Shown here: in pieces, positions 41,488 through 50,601 of the stretch
Numbering within the stretch: the stretch's first letter is position 1
Layout: every line of letters begins with the position of its first letter
Assembly: GCF_034676705.1 (NCBI RefSeq)
Contig: NZ_JAUCBS010000006.1
Coordinates: forward strand, 110,476 to 174,475
DNA from: Gemmobacter sp.
Lineage (GTDB): Bacteria; Pseudomonadota; Alphaproteobacteria; Rhodobacterales; Rhodobacteraceae
Reading direction: 5' to 3'
DNA length: 64,000 nt
Made by a program: the position numbers and the translations under genes
The notes under the pieces: model-generated
The model's database searches: none
Told to the model about the DNA's origin: nothing
The model's input: only the letters and a program-made list of their open reading frames with translations

Positions 41488-41943
41488 TCATCCGCTTTCG
41501 GGCCGGTTCAGCAGAAAGACGACATGGTCCCCGGTGATCACCACGGTGCCATCGGCCTTGACCAGCCGCCCCCGTTCCGTCGCCAGCCCCCGGCCCGGCG
41601 TGCGGGTGGGCCGCTTGTCCACCAGATCCAGCTCCAGATGCACCAGATCGCCGGGGTAAAGCGGCGCCAGGAATTTCACATCCGTCCAGGACAGCGAGGC
41701 GGTGACCGAACGGTCAAAGACGCCCAGCTTCGCCTTCAGCCCCTCGACCAGCGCCAGAGAGAACAGGCCATGGCAGATGCGGCCCTGAAAGCCCGCCGCG
41801 CGGGCAAAGGCTTCGTCCATGTGAACGGGGTGATCTTCACCCGTCAGGGCGGCCCAGCCATCAATATCGGCGGTGGTGACCCGCCGGGGTTCCGACCGCA
41901 GGGTGGTGCCGGAGGTGAAATCCTCATACCAGATCTGGGTCAT
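41488..41943 (-). CDS. MaoC-family (R)-specific enoyl-CoA hydratase-like protein
   Basis: 151 residues, single hotdog domain. Signatures: ITxxDIDGWAALTGEDHPVHMDEAFA (catalytic Asp/His in the D-x4-H pattern), FQGRICHGLFSLALVEGL. Such hydratases act on short or branched enoyl-CoA. The ATG at 41943 overlaps the stop of the acyl-CoA ligase gene (ATGA). It is the last gene of the tightly packed cluster 50440-41488; a longer upstream frame would lie inside the ligase gene. Confidence 0.88.
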   Translation of the reverse strand: MTQIWYEDFTSGTTLRSEPRRVTTADIDGWAALTGEDHPVHMDEAFARAAGFQGRICHGLFSLALVEGLKAKLGVFDRSVTASLSWTDVKFLAPLYPGDLVHLELDLVDKRPTRTPGRGLATERGRLVKADGTVVITGDHVVFLLNRPESG

Positions 41944-43610
41944 GCGGTGCCTTCCAGCCTGGCGGCCTCGGCCTCTTGCAGCTTGCGCCAGTCGATCTTG
42001 TTCGATCCGGTGCGCGGCAGGGCTTCGGCGAATTCGACCACGCGGGGCACCTTGTAGGCGGCCATCACCGTGCGGGCAAAGGCGATCACATCGGCCTCGG
42101 TCACCCGGCCGCGCGCCTCGGGGCGGAGCGTGACGAAGGCCTTGACGCTTTCGCCCCGCCGCGGATCGCGCAGGGCGATCACGGCGCATTCCTGAATGTC
42201 GGGGTGACGATACAGCAGCGCCTCGCATTCCGCAGGCCACACCTTGTAGCCTGCCACGTTGACCATGCGCTTGAGCCGGTCCGAGATGAAGTAATACCCT
42301 TCGTCATCGCACCAGCCCATGTCGCCGGTCCGCAGCCAGCGGCGGCCGGCAAAGTCCACCAGCGCCTCGGCATCGGCACCGGGGGCGTTCCAGTAGCCCT
42401 GCATCACCTGCGGGCCGGAAATCAGGATCTCGCCCACCTCGCCGCGCGGCAGTTCGCGGGTGGTGCCGGGTTCCACCACCATCGAAAAGGTGTCGAAGAA
42501 CGGAATGCCCAGGCATTGCGGCTTGGGGCGGTGGACGGGGTTGATATGCGTGGCGGCCAGCGTTTCCGACAGGCCGTAGCCTTCGCAGAATTCCAGCCCG
42601 TAGCGGTCCTTCAGTTGCGCGGCCAACGCGGCGGGCATGGGGGAACCGCCGCCCGTCAGCACCTGAATCCGCTCGAACGCCCGCGCATCGAACCGGGCCG
42701 ATGCCATGACATCGACGATCATGGTGGGCGCCGCGCTCCAATGCGTGACGCCATGGCGCAGGAACAGGTCGGGGATCAGGTCGCGGTTCCAGCGGCTCAT
42801 CAGCAGCAGGGTGGCGCCGGCGGCCAGCCCGCCCGACATGGAAAACTGCATCCCCGCCACATGGAACAGCGGCATGAAGGCGGTGACGACCGATTGCCCG
42901 GTGATGCCATACCACACCGCCTGCCCATGCCCCGTCACCAGCACCGACCGATGCGGATGGCGGCAGGCCTTGGGCCGGCCGGTGGTGCCCGAGGTATAGG
43001 GCATGACCGCCAGATCCTCCGGCCCGGTGGCGATGGGCCGGGGCGCGCGGGGTTCGGCCAGCGCCACCGCCCATGGCGTCACCCCGACCGGCAGGGAGGC
43101 GGGCGGCAACATCAGCACCTCGGGCAGCGGGTCGGTGCAGGCGGGGGGCAGGGCATCGGCATAATGCGCGGCGACCAGGTGGTGCAGGGGGCCGCCCAGA
43201 AAGGGCGTGAACCGCTCCAGCAGCTCATCCCCCACCAGCGCCACGCGGGCGCCGCTGTCGGCGATGTAATGTTCGATCTCGGCCCCGGTGTTCATCGGGT
43301 TCACCGGCACGACAACCGCATCGGCGCGCAGGATGGCCTGAAAGGCAATGACGAACTGCGGCGAGTTCTGCATGTCCAGCAGCACCCGGTCGCCTTTTCG
43401 CACCCCGCAGGCATGTTGCAGATGCGCCGCCAGCGCCTGCACCGCCTGCCACAGCGCGCCATAGCTGGTGACCGCCCCGTAATACAGCAGCGCCGGATGA
43501 TCGGGCCGCGCCGTTGCCGACCGCCGCAGCACATCGGCGGCATTGCCGGGCGGCAAGGGCAGGTGAAAGTCCAGCCCGGTGGGCCAGTGGGGCGAAGGCA
43601 GCGCAGTCAT
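41940..43610 (-). CDS. AMP-binding acyl-CoA synthetase
   Basis: 556 residues of the ANL superfamily. A3 loop is MPYTSGTTGRPKACRHPH, A5 is EGYGLSETLAATHINP, A7 is RWLRTGDMGWCDDEG, and A10 is RTGSNKIDWRKL with the catalytic lysine. It activates a carboxylic acid as acyl-AMP and then acyl-CoA. In this cluster it would charge the organic acid that enters CoA-dependent degradation by the MaoC, crotonase and acyl-CoA dehydrogenase proteins. It overlaps its upstream neighbour by 4 nt and its downstream neighbour by 4 nt. No membrane anchor is seen. Acid substrate unknown. Confidence 0.9.
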   Translation of the reverse strand: MTALPSPHWPTGLDFHLPLPPGNAADVLRRSATARPDHPALLYYGAVTSYGALWQAVQALAAHLQHACGVRKGDRVLLDMQNSPQFVIAFQAILRADAVVVPVNPMNTGAEIEHYIADSGARVALVGDELLERFTPFLGGPLHHLVAAHYADALPPACTDPLPEVLMLPPASLPVGVTPWAVALAEPRAPRPIATGPEDLAVMPYTSGTTGRPKACRHPHRSVLVTGHGQAVWYGITGQSVVTAFMPLFHVAGMQFSMSGGLAAGATLLLMSRWNRDLIPDLFLRHGVTHWSAAPTMIVDVMASARFDARAFERIQVLTGGGSPMPAALAAQLKDRYGLEFCEGYGLSETLAATHINPVHRPKPQCLGIPFFDTFSMVVEPGTTRELPRGEVGEILISGPQVMQGYWNAPGADAEALVDFAGRRWLRTGDMGWCDDEGYYFISDRLKRMVNVAGYKVWPAECEALLYRHPDIQECAVIALRDPRRGESVKAFVTLRPEARGRVTEADVIAFARTVMAAYKVPRVVEFAEALPRTGSNKIDWRKLQEAEAARLEGTA

Positions 43611-44806
43611 GGGCCGGGGCTTTCGATCAGGCGGGCAAGGGTGGCGGTCAGCACATCGGCGGCGGCCATGATCGGGCCGGGGTCGGTGTGTTCATCGGGG
43701 GTATGGCTGATGCCGCCACGCGACGGGACGAACAGCATGGCAACGGGGATATGCAGGCCAAGGATCCCGGCATCGTGGTTGGCCCCCGACAGCAGGCGCA
43801 TGGCCCGGCCATGCGCCGCCTGTTCCAACGCCGCCATCAGATGCGCAGCCATGGCAACCGGCGCGGCGGAATAGAGGCGGCGGGTCTGGCAGGTGACGCG
43901 ACGGTCCTGCGCGATGGTCCGGGCCAGCGCCTCGGTTTCCTGTGCCAGACGGGCCAGACGCGCGGCGTCGCTATCGCGGATCTCCAGCGACAGGCGCGCC
44001 TCGCGCGGGATGACATTGGCCTGGTTGGGCTCCAGCCGCAGGATGCCGATGGTGCCGCGCGCATCGCCGCCCGCGTCGCGGATCAGGGCATCGAAGGCCA
44101 GCGCGAACCCGGCGGCGGCCTGCAAGGCATCGGCGCGCTGGTCCATCGGCACGGTGCCGGCATGGCCCGCCTGCCCGGTGAACCGCAGGCTGAACCGCTC
44201 CTGCCCGGCAATCGCCGTCACGATCCCCAGCGGCAGACCGGCCGCTTCCAGCACCGGGCCCTGTTCGATATGCACCTCGACCCAGGCGGCCAGGTCGGAC
44301 ATGTCGCGCGCGGCGGCCTGCGGGGTGGCGGGGGCCAGCCCGCAATCGGCCATGGCCGTGCGCAGGGCCACACCATCGGCATCACGCAGCCGGTCCAGCG
44401 CATCGGCGGCCAGATCGCCGGTCATGGCGCGCGATCCGGTGAAGGGGCCGAAGCGCCCCTCCTCATCCCGAAAGGCGATCACCTCCAGCGGGCGCAGGCC
44501 GGTGGGCAGGCGCCCTGCCGCCGCAAGCCCCAGCACCACGCCAAGCGCCCCATCATACAGCCCGCCGCCCCGCACGGTATCCAGATGCGATCCGGTGGCA
44601 ATGGCGGGCAGATTTTCGCACCCTTCGCGCCGGGCGATGGAATTGCCGAACGCATCCTGCCGCACCGACAGGCCCATGGCGCGCGCATGGGCGGCGAACC
44701 AGTCATGCGCCGCCTGTTCCCCCGCCCCCCAGGCCGGGCGCGACCAGCCCCCGGCGGGATCCGCGCCGATGGCGGCCAGTTCGTCCAGCAGCGCCAGCGC
44801 CGTCAC
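43607..44806 (-). CDS. M20-family Zn hydrolase (AllC / N-carbamoyl-amino-acid hydrolase type)
   Basis: 399 residues. Metal-binding segments are ATGSHLDTVRGGGLYDGALG, IAFRDEEGRFGPFTGS and WVEVHIEQGPVLEAAG. This is the allantoate amidohydrolase/L-carbamoylase branch of peptidase M20. Such enzymes remove the carbamoyl group from N-carbamoyl amino acids or beta-ureido acids to give the free amino acid, CO2 and NH3. The immediate neighbour upstream is a dihydropyrimidinase/hydantoinase, the classical partner that makes the N-carbamoyl acid. Overlaps of 4 nt with both neighbours show co-translation. AllC, carbamoylase and beta-ureidopropionase cannot be told apart by eye. Confidence 0.88.
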   Translation of the reverse strand: MTALALLDELAAIGADPAGGWSRPAWGAGEQAAHDWFAAHARAMGLSVRQDAFGNSIARREGCENLPAIATGSHLDTVRGGGLYDGALGVVLGLAAAGRLPTGLRPLEVIAFRDEEGRFGPFTGSRAMTGDLAADALDRLRDADGVALRTAMADCGLAPATPQAAARDMSDLAAWVEVHIEQGPVLEAAGLPLGIVTAIAGQERFSLRFTGQAGHAGTVPMDQRADALQAAAGFALAFDALIRDAGGDARGTIGILRLEPNQANVIPREARLSLEIRDSDAARLARLAQETEALARTIAQDRRVTCQTRRLYSAAPVAMAAHLMAALEQAAHGRAMRLLSGANHDAGILGLHIPVAMLFVPSRGGISHTPDEHTDPGPIMAAADVLTATLARLIESPGP

Positions 44807-46188
44807 AGCGGGGGCCTTTGCGCGCTGGCGCGGGGGATGAACCGGCCCTGCCCCAACCGGCCAAGGAACCGGCCGTCTTCCACCACCACCTGCCCGCGAT
44901 AGACGGTATGGGTGGCCCAGCCGGTCAGCGACATGCCTTCATAGGGGTTATAGCCGACATCGCCATAATCGGTGGCGGCGCCAATGGTCTTGCGCGTGGT
45001 CGGGTCGATGATCGCCAGATCGGCATCGTATCCGGGCGCGATCCGCCCCTTGCGGGCAAAGCCGAAGATCTGCGCGGGCCAGGTGGAAAACACCTGCGCA
45101 AAGCGTTCCAGCGACAGCCGGCCCTGTTCCACGCCAAGGGTATACAGCACCGGCAAGCGCGCCTCGATGCCGGTGGACCCATTGGCGACCGTGGCAAAAG
45201 ACCCCGCCCCCATCGCCTTGGCCGCCGCCGAATAGCTGACCTCGTCCGAGGTGACGGCATTCAGCACGCCGGTCTTCAGCGCCTCCCACAGGGCGGCCTG
45301 ATTATCCAGCGACCGCAAAGGCGGCGACAGGATGAAGTTGTGCCCGTCGGGACGGTTCAAGGCGCTTTCGTCCAGCGCAAGGTAATGCGTGCAGGTTTCC
45401 GCCGTGACCTTTGCCCCGCGCGCCCGGGCCGCCTGGACCAGCGGCAGCGCGCCTTGCGCGACCAGATGCAGGATATGGATGGCGGCCCCGGTATCCTCGG
45501 CAAACAGGATGGCGCGGCTGATCGCCTCGATCTCGGTGATCGGGGGCCGGGTGCGGGCGTGCCAGACAGGCGACGTATGGCCCGCCGCCACCGCATTCGC
45601 CCGCAGGCGTTCGATGATGCCGGCGTTCTCGGCATGCAGCACCAGCATCAGATCGTCCTTGGCCGCCTGCCCCATCAGGGCATGCAGCGCGCCGTCTTCA
45701 ACCTTCAGCCCGTCGTCCTCATAGATCATGTAGACCTTGAGCGAGGCAACGCCTTCGGCCCGCAGGGGGGCGAGTTCGGCCAGCGTATCGGCGTTCACAT
45801 CGGTGATGATGGAATGCAGGCCATAGTCCAGCGCCACCACGCTGTCGGCCTGCTTGCGCCGGTGCTTCAGCCCTTGCAGCACCGACCCGCCGCGCCGTTG
45901 CAGGGCAAAGTCCACGATGGCCGTCGTGCCGCCGCGCAAGGCCGCGACGCTGCCGGAGCCAAAGTCGTAGACGCTGCGCTGCCCCATGAACCCCACCATC
46001 AGGTGGACATGCGGATCGACCCCGCCGGGCAGCACGATGCGGCCATCGGCCTCGACCACCCGTGCGCCGGTGGCGGTGCCCGGTTCCTGCACGCCGACGA
46101 TGTCTTCGCCCCGGATCACGATATCGGCCTTGGCCGGACCTTCGGGCAGAACGGCCAGACCGCCGCGGATGACCAGATCGTTCATCAT
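44803..46188 (-). CDS. Dihydropyrimidinase/hydantoinase-family amidohydrolase
   Basis: 461 residues, binuclear-metal amidohydrolase. GVDPHVHL is the first metal site, SLKVYMIYEDDG holds the carboxylated bridging lysine, HAENAG and ILHL carry further histidines, and the late metal Asp lies in VTSDEVSYS. The C-terminal segment YGDVGYNPYEGMSLTGWATHTVYRGQVV is typical of the hydantoinase group. It hydrolyses cyclic ureides (dihydropyrimidines, hydantoins or allantoin) to N-carbamoyl acids. Two ATG codons in a row start the protein. It lies between the trans-sulfuration lyase gene and the carbamoylase-type gene; the latter overlaps it by 4 nt. Confidence 0.9.
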   Translation of the reverse strand: MMNDLVIRGGLAVLPEGPAKADIVIRGEDIVGVQEPGTATGARVVEADGRIVLPGGVDPHVHLMVGFMGQRSVYDFGSGSVAALRGGTTAIVDFALQRRGGSVLQGLKHRRKQADSVVALDYGLHSIITDVNADTLAELAPLRAEGVASLKVYMIYEDDGLKVEDGALHALMGQAAKDDLMLVLHAENAGIIERLRANAVAAGHTSPVWHARTRPPITEIEAISRAILFAEDTGAAIHILHLVAQGALPLVQAARARGAKVTAETCTHYLALDESALNRPDGHNFILSPPLRSLDNQAALWEALKTGVLNAVTSDEVSYSAAAKAMGAGSFATVANGSTGIEARLPVLYTLGVEQGRLSLERFAQVFSTWPAQIFGFARKGRIAPGYDADLAIIDPTTRKTIGAATDYGDVGYNPYEGMSLTGWATHTVYRGQVVVEDGRFLGRLGQGRFIPRASAQRPPL

Positions 46189-46194
46189 GCTCTC

Positions 46195-47364
46195 CTATGC
46201 CAGGGCCTGGTCCAGATCGGCGATCAGATCGGCCGTATCCTCGATCCCCACCGAAATGCGGACGAGGCCGGGGGTGATGCCCATGGCCAGCCGTCTTTCC
46301 GCCGGCACCGAATGGTGCGAGGTGCTGCCGGGCTGCGAAATCAGGCTTTCGATGCCGCCAAGGCTGGCACCGATGCCGAACAGGCGGGTGCGGTCCACCA
46401 CGGCGCGAGCCTGATCTGCGGTGGCCAGTTCGAACGACATCAGGCCGCCAAAGCCGGTCATCTGGCGTTGCGCCAGCGCGTGGTCCGGGTGGTCGGGCAA
46501 GCCGGGGTAGTGAACGCGGGTCACCTTGGGGTGGGCCGCCAGGAATTCGGCCACCGCCTGCCCCGAACGGTTGTGCTGCGCCATGCGCAACGGATAGGTC
46601 GCCATGCCGCGCAGCATCAGCCAGGCGGGATGCGGATCCAGGATCGCCCCCGACGCCTGCTGCATCGACCGCACCGCACGGGTCAGCTTGCGGCTGCCGA
46701 CCACGGCCCCGGCAATCACATCGCCATGGCCGTTGAGGTATTTCGACGTTGAATGCACCACCAGATCGGCGCCCAGTTGCAAGGGCCGCTGGTTCATCGG
46801 CCCGCCCAGCGTGCCATCCACCACCAGCACCGCGCCGGTCCCATGCGCAAGCCCGGCCAGCGCCGCCAGATCGACGATGCGCAGCAGGGGGTTGGTGGGC
46901 GTTTCGGTATAGATGACCCGCGTTTCCGGGGTGATCGCCGCCGCCACATCCGCCGCCGATCCCGAGGCGGCCAGCCGAACCGTGACACCCTGCCGGGGCA
47001 GCGCCTCGGCCAGATAGCGCTGCGCGCCGCCGTAAAGATCCGGGGTGGCCACCAGCGTGTCGCCGGCCTTCAGCAAGGGCGCCAGCGCCCCGGCAATGGC
47101 GGCCATGCCGGAACCGAACAGGACGGCGGATTCCGCCCCCTCCAGCGCCGCCAGCCGCTGTTCGGCGGCCAGCACCGTGGGGTTGCGGATGCGGCTGTAG
47201 ACGAAACCCTGCACGGCGCCGGTGTTCAGCCCCTCCAGCGTTTCGGTATCGGGGGCCACGAAGGTGGCCGAAGCATACAGCGGCGGCACCGCCGCGCCCT
47301 GATGGCGGGCCGGGTCGTGCCCGGCATGAACCGCCCGCGTGGCAATGCCGTCGCCCGGCTTCAT
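46195..47364 (-). CDS. Trans-sulfuration-type PLP lyase (cystathionine/methionine gamma-lyase family)
   Basis: 389 residues. N-terminal ATRAVHAGHDPARHQGAAVPP and FVYSRIRNPTVLAAEQRLAALEGAESAVLFGSGMAA are typical. The PLP lysine lies in VVHSTSKYLNGHGDVIAG. C-terminal FGIGASLGGIESLISQPGSTSH is also characteristic. These enzymes eliminate sulfur or other groups at the gamma or beta carbon of amino acids. In the ureide cluster it may act on an amino acid released by the carbamoylase, for example a methionine-like one; cystathionine chemistry is the alternative. It overlaps the acyl-CoA dehydrogenase gene upstream by 4 nt. Confidence 0.88.
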   Translation of the reverse strand: MKPGDGIATRAVHAGHDPARHQGAAVPPLYASATFVAPDTETLEGLNTGAVQGFVYSRIRNPTVLAAEQRLAALEGAESAVLFGSGMAAIAGALAPLLKAGDTLVATPDLYGGAQRYLAEALPRQGVTVRLAASGSAADVAAAITPETRVIYTETPTNPLLRIVDLAALAGLAHGTGAVLVVDGTLGGPMNQRPLQLGADLVVHSTSKYLNGHGDVIAGAVVGSRKLTRAVRSMQQASGAILDPHPAWLMLRGMATYPLRMAQHNRSGQAVAEFLAAHPKVTRVHYPGLPDHPDHALAQRQMTGFGGLMSFELATADQARAVVDRTRLFGIGASLGGIESLISQPGSTSHHSVPAERRLAMGITPGLVRISVGIEDTADLIADLDQALA

Positions 47365-48503
47365 TTCGTGATCTCGCGCGAGATGATGATGCGCAGGATC
47401 TCCGACGTGCCGCCGCCGATTTCCGCCAGCTTGGAATCGCGGAAATGCCGCTGCATGTCGTATTCCATCAGGTAACCCCAGCCGCCCATCATCCGCATGC
47501 CGTTCAGCGCGGCGCGCACATAGGTTTCCGACGAAAACAGGTTCGCCATGGCGCTTTCCTTGTTGTTGGGGATCCCCCGGTCCACAAGGTTGGCCGACCG
47601 ATACAGCAGCAGCCGCGCCGCCTCGATCTCCATGTCCATGTCGGCGAGTTTGGCGCGGGTCAGCTGAAAGCTGGAGATCTTCTGGCCGAACTGTTCGCGT
47701 TCATTGGTGTAGGCCACCGATTTCTCCAGCACCGCCTGCGCAGCCCCCACGTTCACCGCCGACAGGCAGCAGCGTTCGTAATCCAGCGTTTTCAGCGCGT
47801 TGGTCCAGCCGGTGTTCGCCTGCCCGATGATCGCGTCCTTGGCGACGCGCACATCGGTGAGGAAGATCTCGTTGAGATCCATCGGCTTGAGGCCCAGCTT
47901 CTTGAGCTTGCGGATCTCGACCCCCGGGGTCTTGGGATCCAGCAGGAACATGGTGATGCCCTTGTGCTTGGGGGCATCGTTGTCGGACCGGGCCATCAGC
48001 AGGATGTAATCGGCTTCCTGCGCGCAGGAGCAGAACATCTTCTGCCCGTTGATCACCCATTCATCGCCCGTCAGCACCGCCTTGGTGCGCAGGGATGCGG
48101 CGTCCGACCCCGAATTCGGTTCCGACAGCGAAAAGGCAAACCGGATTTCCCCCCGCGCCAGTTTCGGCAGTAGCTCGCGCTTTTGCGCCTCGGTGCCGAA
48201 ATGGGTGATGGCATCGGTCGCAATCACGATGGTGGTGTAAAAGATGTTCGCGCCGGCCTCGAAATGGCGGGCGAATTCTTCCAGGAACACCGCCAGATCG
48301 GTGCAACTGCCGCCCATCCCGCCATATTCCTCGGGGATCGGCAGGCCCAGCCAGCCCTCGGCGGCCAGCTTGTCGTAAAGTTCAAAGGGAAAGCGTTCGT
48401 CCTCGTCGCAGGCGCGCACGTATTCCGGCAGGCATTCGCCTGTCAGAAAGGTGCGCAAGGAATCGCGCATCAGCTTTTGCTGGTCGGTCAGTTCGAAATC
48501 CAT
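47361..48503 (-). CDS. Acyl-CoA dehydrogenase (ACAD-1)
   Basis: 380 residues. FELTDQQKLMRDSLRTFL at the N-terminus, AFSLSEPNSGSDAASLRTKA around the FAD/substrate site, and the catalytic glutamate region EIGGGTSEILRIIISREI at the C-terminus. It introduces a 2,3-double bond into an acyl-CoA and passes electrons to ETF. It is co-transcribed with a crotonase (3-nt gap) and a second dehydrogenase upstream. Short- or branched-chain specificity is likely from the context, but the substrate is not determined. Confidence 0.92.
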   Translation of the reverse strand: MDFELTDQQKLMRDSLRTFLTGECLPEYVRACDEDERFPFELYDKLAAEGWLGLPIPEEYGGMGGSCTDLAVFLEEFARHFEAGANIFYTTIVIATDAITHFGTEAQKRELLPKLARGEIRFAFSLSEPNSGSDAASLRTKAVLTGDEWVINGQKMFCSCAQEADYILLMARSDNDAPKHKGITMFLLDPKTPGVEIRKLKKLGLKPMDLNEIFLTDVRVAKDAIIGQANTGWTNALKTLDYERCCLSAVNVGAAQAVLEKSVAYTNEREQFGQKISSFQLTRAKLADMDMEIEAARLLLYRSANLVDRGIPNNKESAMANLFSSETYVRAALNGMRMMGGWGYLMEYDMQRHFRDSKLAEIGGGTSEILRIIISREITK

Positions 48504-48506
48504 GGC

Positions 48507-49286
48507 CTAGCGCCCTTTCCAGACCGGCGCGCGCTTTTCGGCAAACGCCCGGGCCCCTTCGTTGAAATCATCCGATGCGCGCATCGCGGCGCGGGCGGGC
48601 AGGCCGGAATACAGCGTATCCCAGGCGCCCTGATCGTTCTGCCCCTCGACCGCCTGCAACACCTCCAGATAGGCGGCGACGGCCAGCGGTGCGGCGGTGC
48701 AGATCTGGCCCGCGATCTCTCTCGCCACATCCATCAGTTGCGCGCGCGGCACGATGCGGTTGACGAAGCCCAGACGGTGCCCTTCATCGGCGCCCATCCG
48801 GCGGCCGGTCAGCAGCAGTTCCGACGCCACATTGTGCGGCAGCCGCCGGTGCGCGCGCCACAGGGCCCCCGCCTCGGGGATGAAGCCGCGCGACAGTTCG
48901 GGCAAGGAAAACTCCGCCTCGGGCACGCAGATCACGATGTGGGAATTCAGCGCCAGTTCGAACCCGCCGCCCACCGCCAGCCCGTTGATGGCGCAGATCA
49001 CCGGCTTGCGTTCGGTGTTGCGCCGCAGGCCCATGAAGCCGTAGGGGCCGAAATCCTCGCCCGTCTCGCCGGCGGCGACGGCTTTCAGATCCCATCCCGC
49101 GCAGAACATGCGGTCGCCCGTGGCGGTGATGATGGCGCAGCGCAGGTCGGGGTCATCCTCCAGCCGCTGGATGGCGGCGGTCAGATCCTTGCTGAACTTC
49201 TGGTTCACCGCATGGGCGGGCGGATGATCGAAGGTGATCACCAGCACCGGCCCCTCGGCATGCACCTTCACGCGGGTGTCGCTCAT
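48507..49286 (-). CDS. Enoyl-CoA hydratase/isomerase (CaiD-like)
   Basis: 259 residues. Crotonase landmarks: RMFCAGWDLKAVAAGETG forms the first oxyanion hole, CAINGLAVGGGFELALNSHI the second, and EFSLPELSRGFIPEAGAL carries the catalytic acid position. The pairing with a CaiA-like dehydrogenase recalls the crotonobetainyl-CoA pair of the carnitine pathway, but a general beta-oxidation hydratase is equally possible. The ATG at 49286 overlaps the stop of the dehydrogenase gene upstream (ATGA). Longer frames upstream lie inside that gene. Confidence 0.9.
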   Translation of the reverse strand: MSDTRVKVHAEGPVLVITFDHPPAHAVNQKFSKDLTAAIQRLEDDPDLRCAIITATGDRMFCAGWDLKAVAAGETGEDFGPYGFMGLRRNTERKPVICAINGLAVGGGFELALNSHIVICVPEAEFSLPELSRGFIPEAGALWRAHRRLPHNVASELLLTGRRMGADEGHRLGFVNRIVPRAQLMDVAREIAGQICTAAPLAVAAYLEVLQAVEGQNDQGAWDTLYSGLPARAAMRASDDFNEGARAFAEKRAPVWKGR

Positions 49287-50440
49287 GCAGAGAACTCCCG
49301 CAGCACGTCCTTGGAAATGATGTCGCGGTGGATCTCGGACGTGCCTTCCCAGATCCGCTCGATCCGGGCATCGCGCCAGAAGCGTTCCAGCGGCATGTCC
49401 TTGGTCACGCCCATGCCGCCCATCACCTGCAAGGCGTTGTCGGTGACGCGGCCCACCATTTCCGACCCGAACAGGTTCACCTGCGAGGCTTCGCGCTGGG
49501 TGATCGTGCCGGCATCCATCTTGGCGGCGGAATCGATGATCATCAGGCGCGCCGCGTGGATTTCCATCGCCATGTCGGCGAATTTGAACGCGGTGCCCTG
49601 GAACTGGCCGATGGTCTTGCCGAATGCCTTGCGCGTGCCGGCATATTCCGCGGCGATCCCCATGGCGCGTTCGGCCAGGCCCACGCAGTTTGCCGCAAGC
49701 ATGGTGCGACCCGAGAAAATCCACGCCTTGGCAATGGCAAAGCCGCCACCATCGGCCCCCAGCATGTTGCGCCCCGGCACCCGCACATCGGTGAACGAGA
49801 CGATGCAGCTTTTCATGCCGCGGTTCGACACCACGTCCAGCGGCACCACCTCGATCCCCGGGGTCGCCTTGTCGACCAGGAAACAGGTGATGCGTTTCTG
49901 CGGGCCTTTGGGCGTGTCATCCACCCCGGTCACCGCGAATACGATGATGAAATCGGCCTTCATCGCCATGGTGATGAACTGCTTGGTGCCGTTGATGATG
50001 TAGTCGTCGCCGTCCTTCACCGCGCGGGTGGTGATGGCGCGCGCGTCCGACCCGGCGCCCGGTTCGGTCAGGGCAAAGCATTCCCAACGTTCGCCCCGGA
50101 TCACGGGTTTCAGATAGGTTTCGATCTGGTCGCCCTGACAGGCCTTGAGGATCGGCGCCGGGCGGTTGCAGATAACCGACAGCGCGCGGCTGGTGCGGCC
50201 GAATTCGAATTCGGCATAAATCCGGTGGCTGGCATCCAGCCCGCCGCCGCCATGTTCCTCGGGCATGTTCAGCGCATACCAGCCGCCGGCGATGGCCTTG
50301 GCGCGAATCTCGTCGAACAGCTCGTCCGGCACATGATCCAGCTTGTCGACCATGGCTTCGTGCGGTTGCAGCTCGGTCGCGACAAAGGCCCGCAACCCTT
50401 CGGAAATCATGCGTTGTTCGTCGGTCGGGGCAAAGCTCAT
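49283..50440 (-). CDS. Acyl-CoA dehydrogenase (ACAD-2, CaiA-like)
   Basis: 385 residues, first gene of the cluster. FAPTDEQRMISEGLRAFVATEL, CFALTEPGAGSDARAITTRAV and the C-terminal RIERIWEGTSEIHRDIISKDVL with the catalytic Glu. The general pattern resembles CaiA and other short-chain acyl-CoA dehydrogenases. A GTG precedes the ATG at 50440; AAGGA lies nine bases upstream of the ATG. The operator-like palindrome 50511-50525 lies 71 nt upstream, so this gene likely leads the 50440-41488 transcription unit. Confidence 0.9.
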   Translation of the reverse strand: MSFAPTDEQRMISEGLRAFVATELQPHEAMVDKLDHVPDELFDEIRAKAIAGGWYALNMPEEHGGGGLDASHRIYAEFEFGRTSRALSVICNRPAPILKACQGDQIETYLKPVIRGERWECFALTEPGAGSDARAITTRAVKDGDDYIINGTKQFITMAMKADFIIVFAVTGVDDTPKGPQKRITCFLVDKATPGIEVVPLDVVSNRGMKSCIVSFTDVRVPGRNMLGADGGGFAIAKAWIFSGRTMLAANCVGLAERAMGIAAEYAGTRKAFGKTIGQFQGTAFKFADMAMEIHAARLMIIDSAAKMDAGTITQREASQVNLFGSEMVGRVTDNALQVMGGMGVTKDMPLERFWRDARIERIWEGTSEIHRDIISKDVLREFSA

Positions 50441-50510
50441 CACAGGCGGTCCTTCGGCTGGATCTGGGGGCGGGCGGGCGGTTTTCCCTGCGGGTGACTC
50501 GGCGCCGGCG

Positions 50511-50525
50511 TTTTACTATGTGAAA
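50511..50525. promoter_or_regulatory. TTTYACTATKTGAAA palindrome (candidate IclR operator), copy 1
   Basis: TTTTACTATGTGAAA lies 71 nt upstream of the acyl-CoA dehydrogenase start and 77 nt before the rhodanese start, in the divergent region. It matches the perfect TTTCA-N5-TGAAA palindrome at 54525 in 13 of 15 positions. The neighbouring iclR gene at 51088 is the natural candidate regulator. Confidence 0.6.
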
Positions 50526-50601
50526 GATGATTTTGGATTTTGACCTTGCTGTCAAGGCATGCCACAGTGGAATCCACATTCCCGGGAACAGGAGAACGCC
50601 C

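Noticed and set aside
48507..50440. Carnitine reduction (cai) operon
   Set aside because: Only CaiA- and CaiD-like proteins are present. No CaiB-type CoA-transferase or CaiT transporter is seen, so the similarity is best read as general acyl-CoA chemistry.
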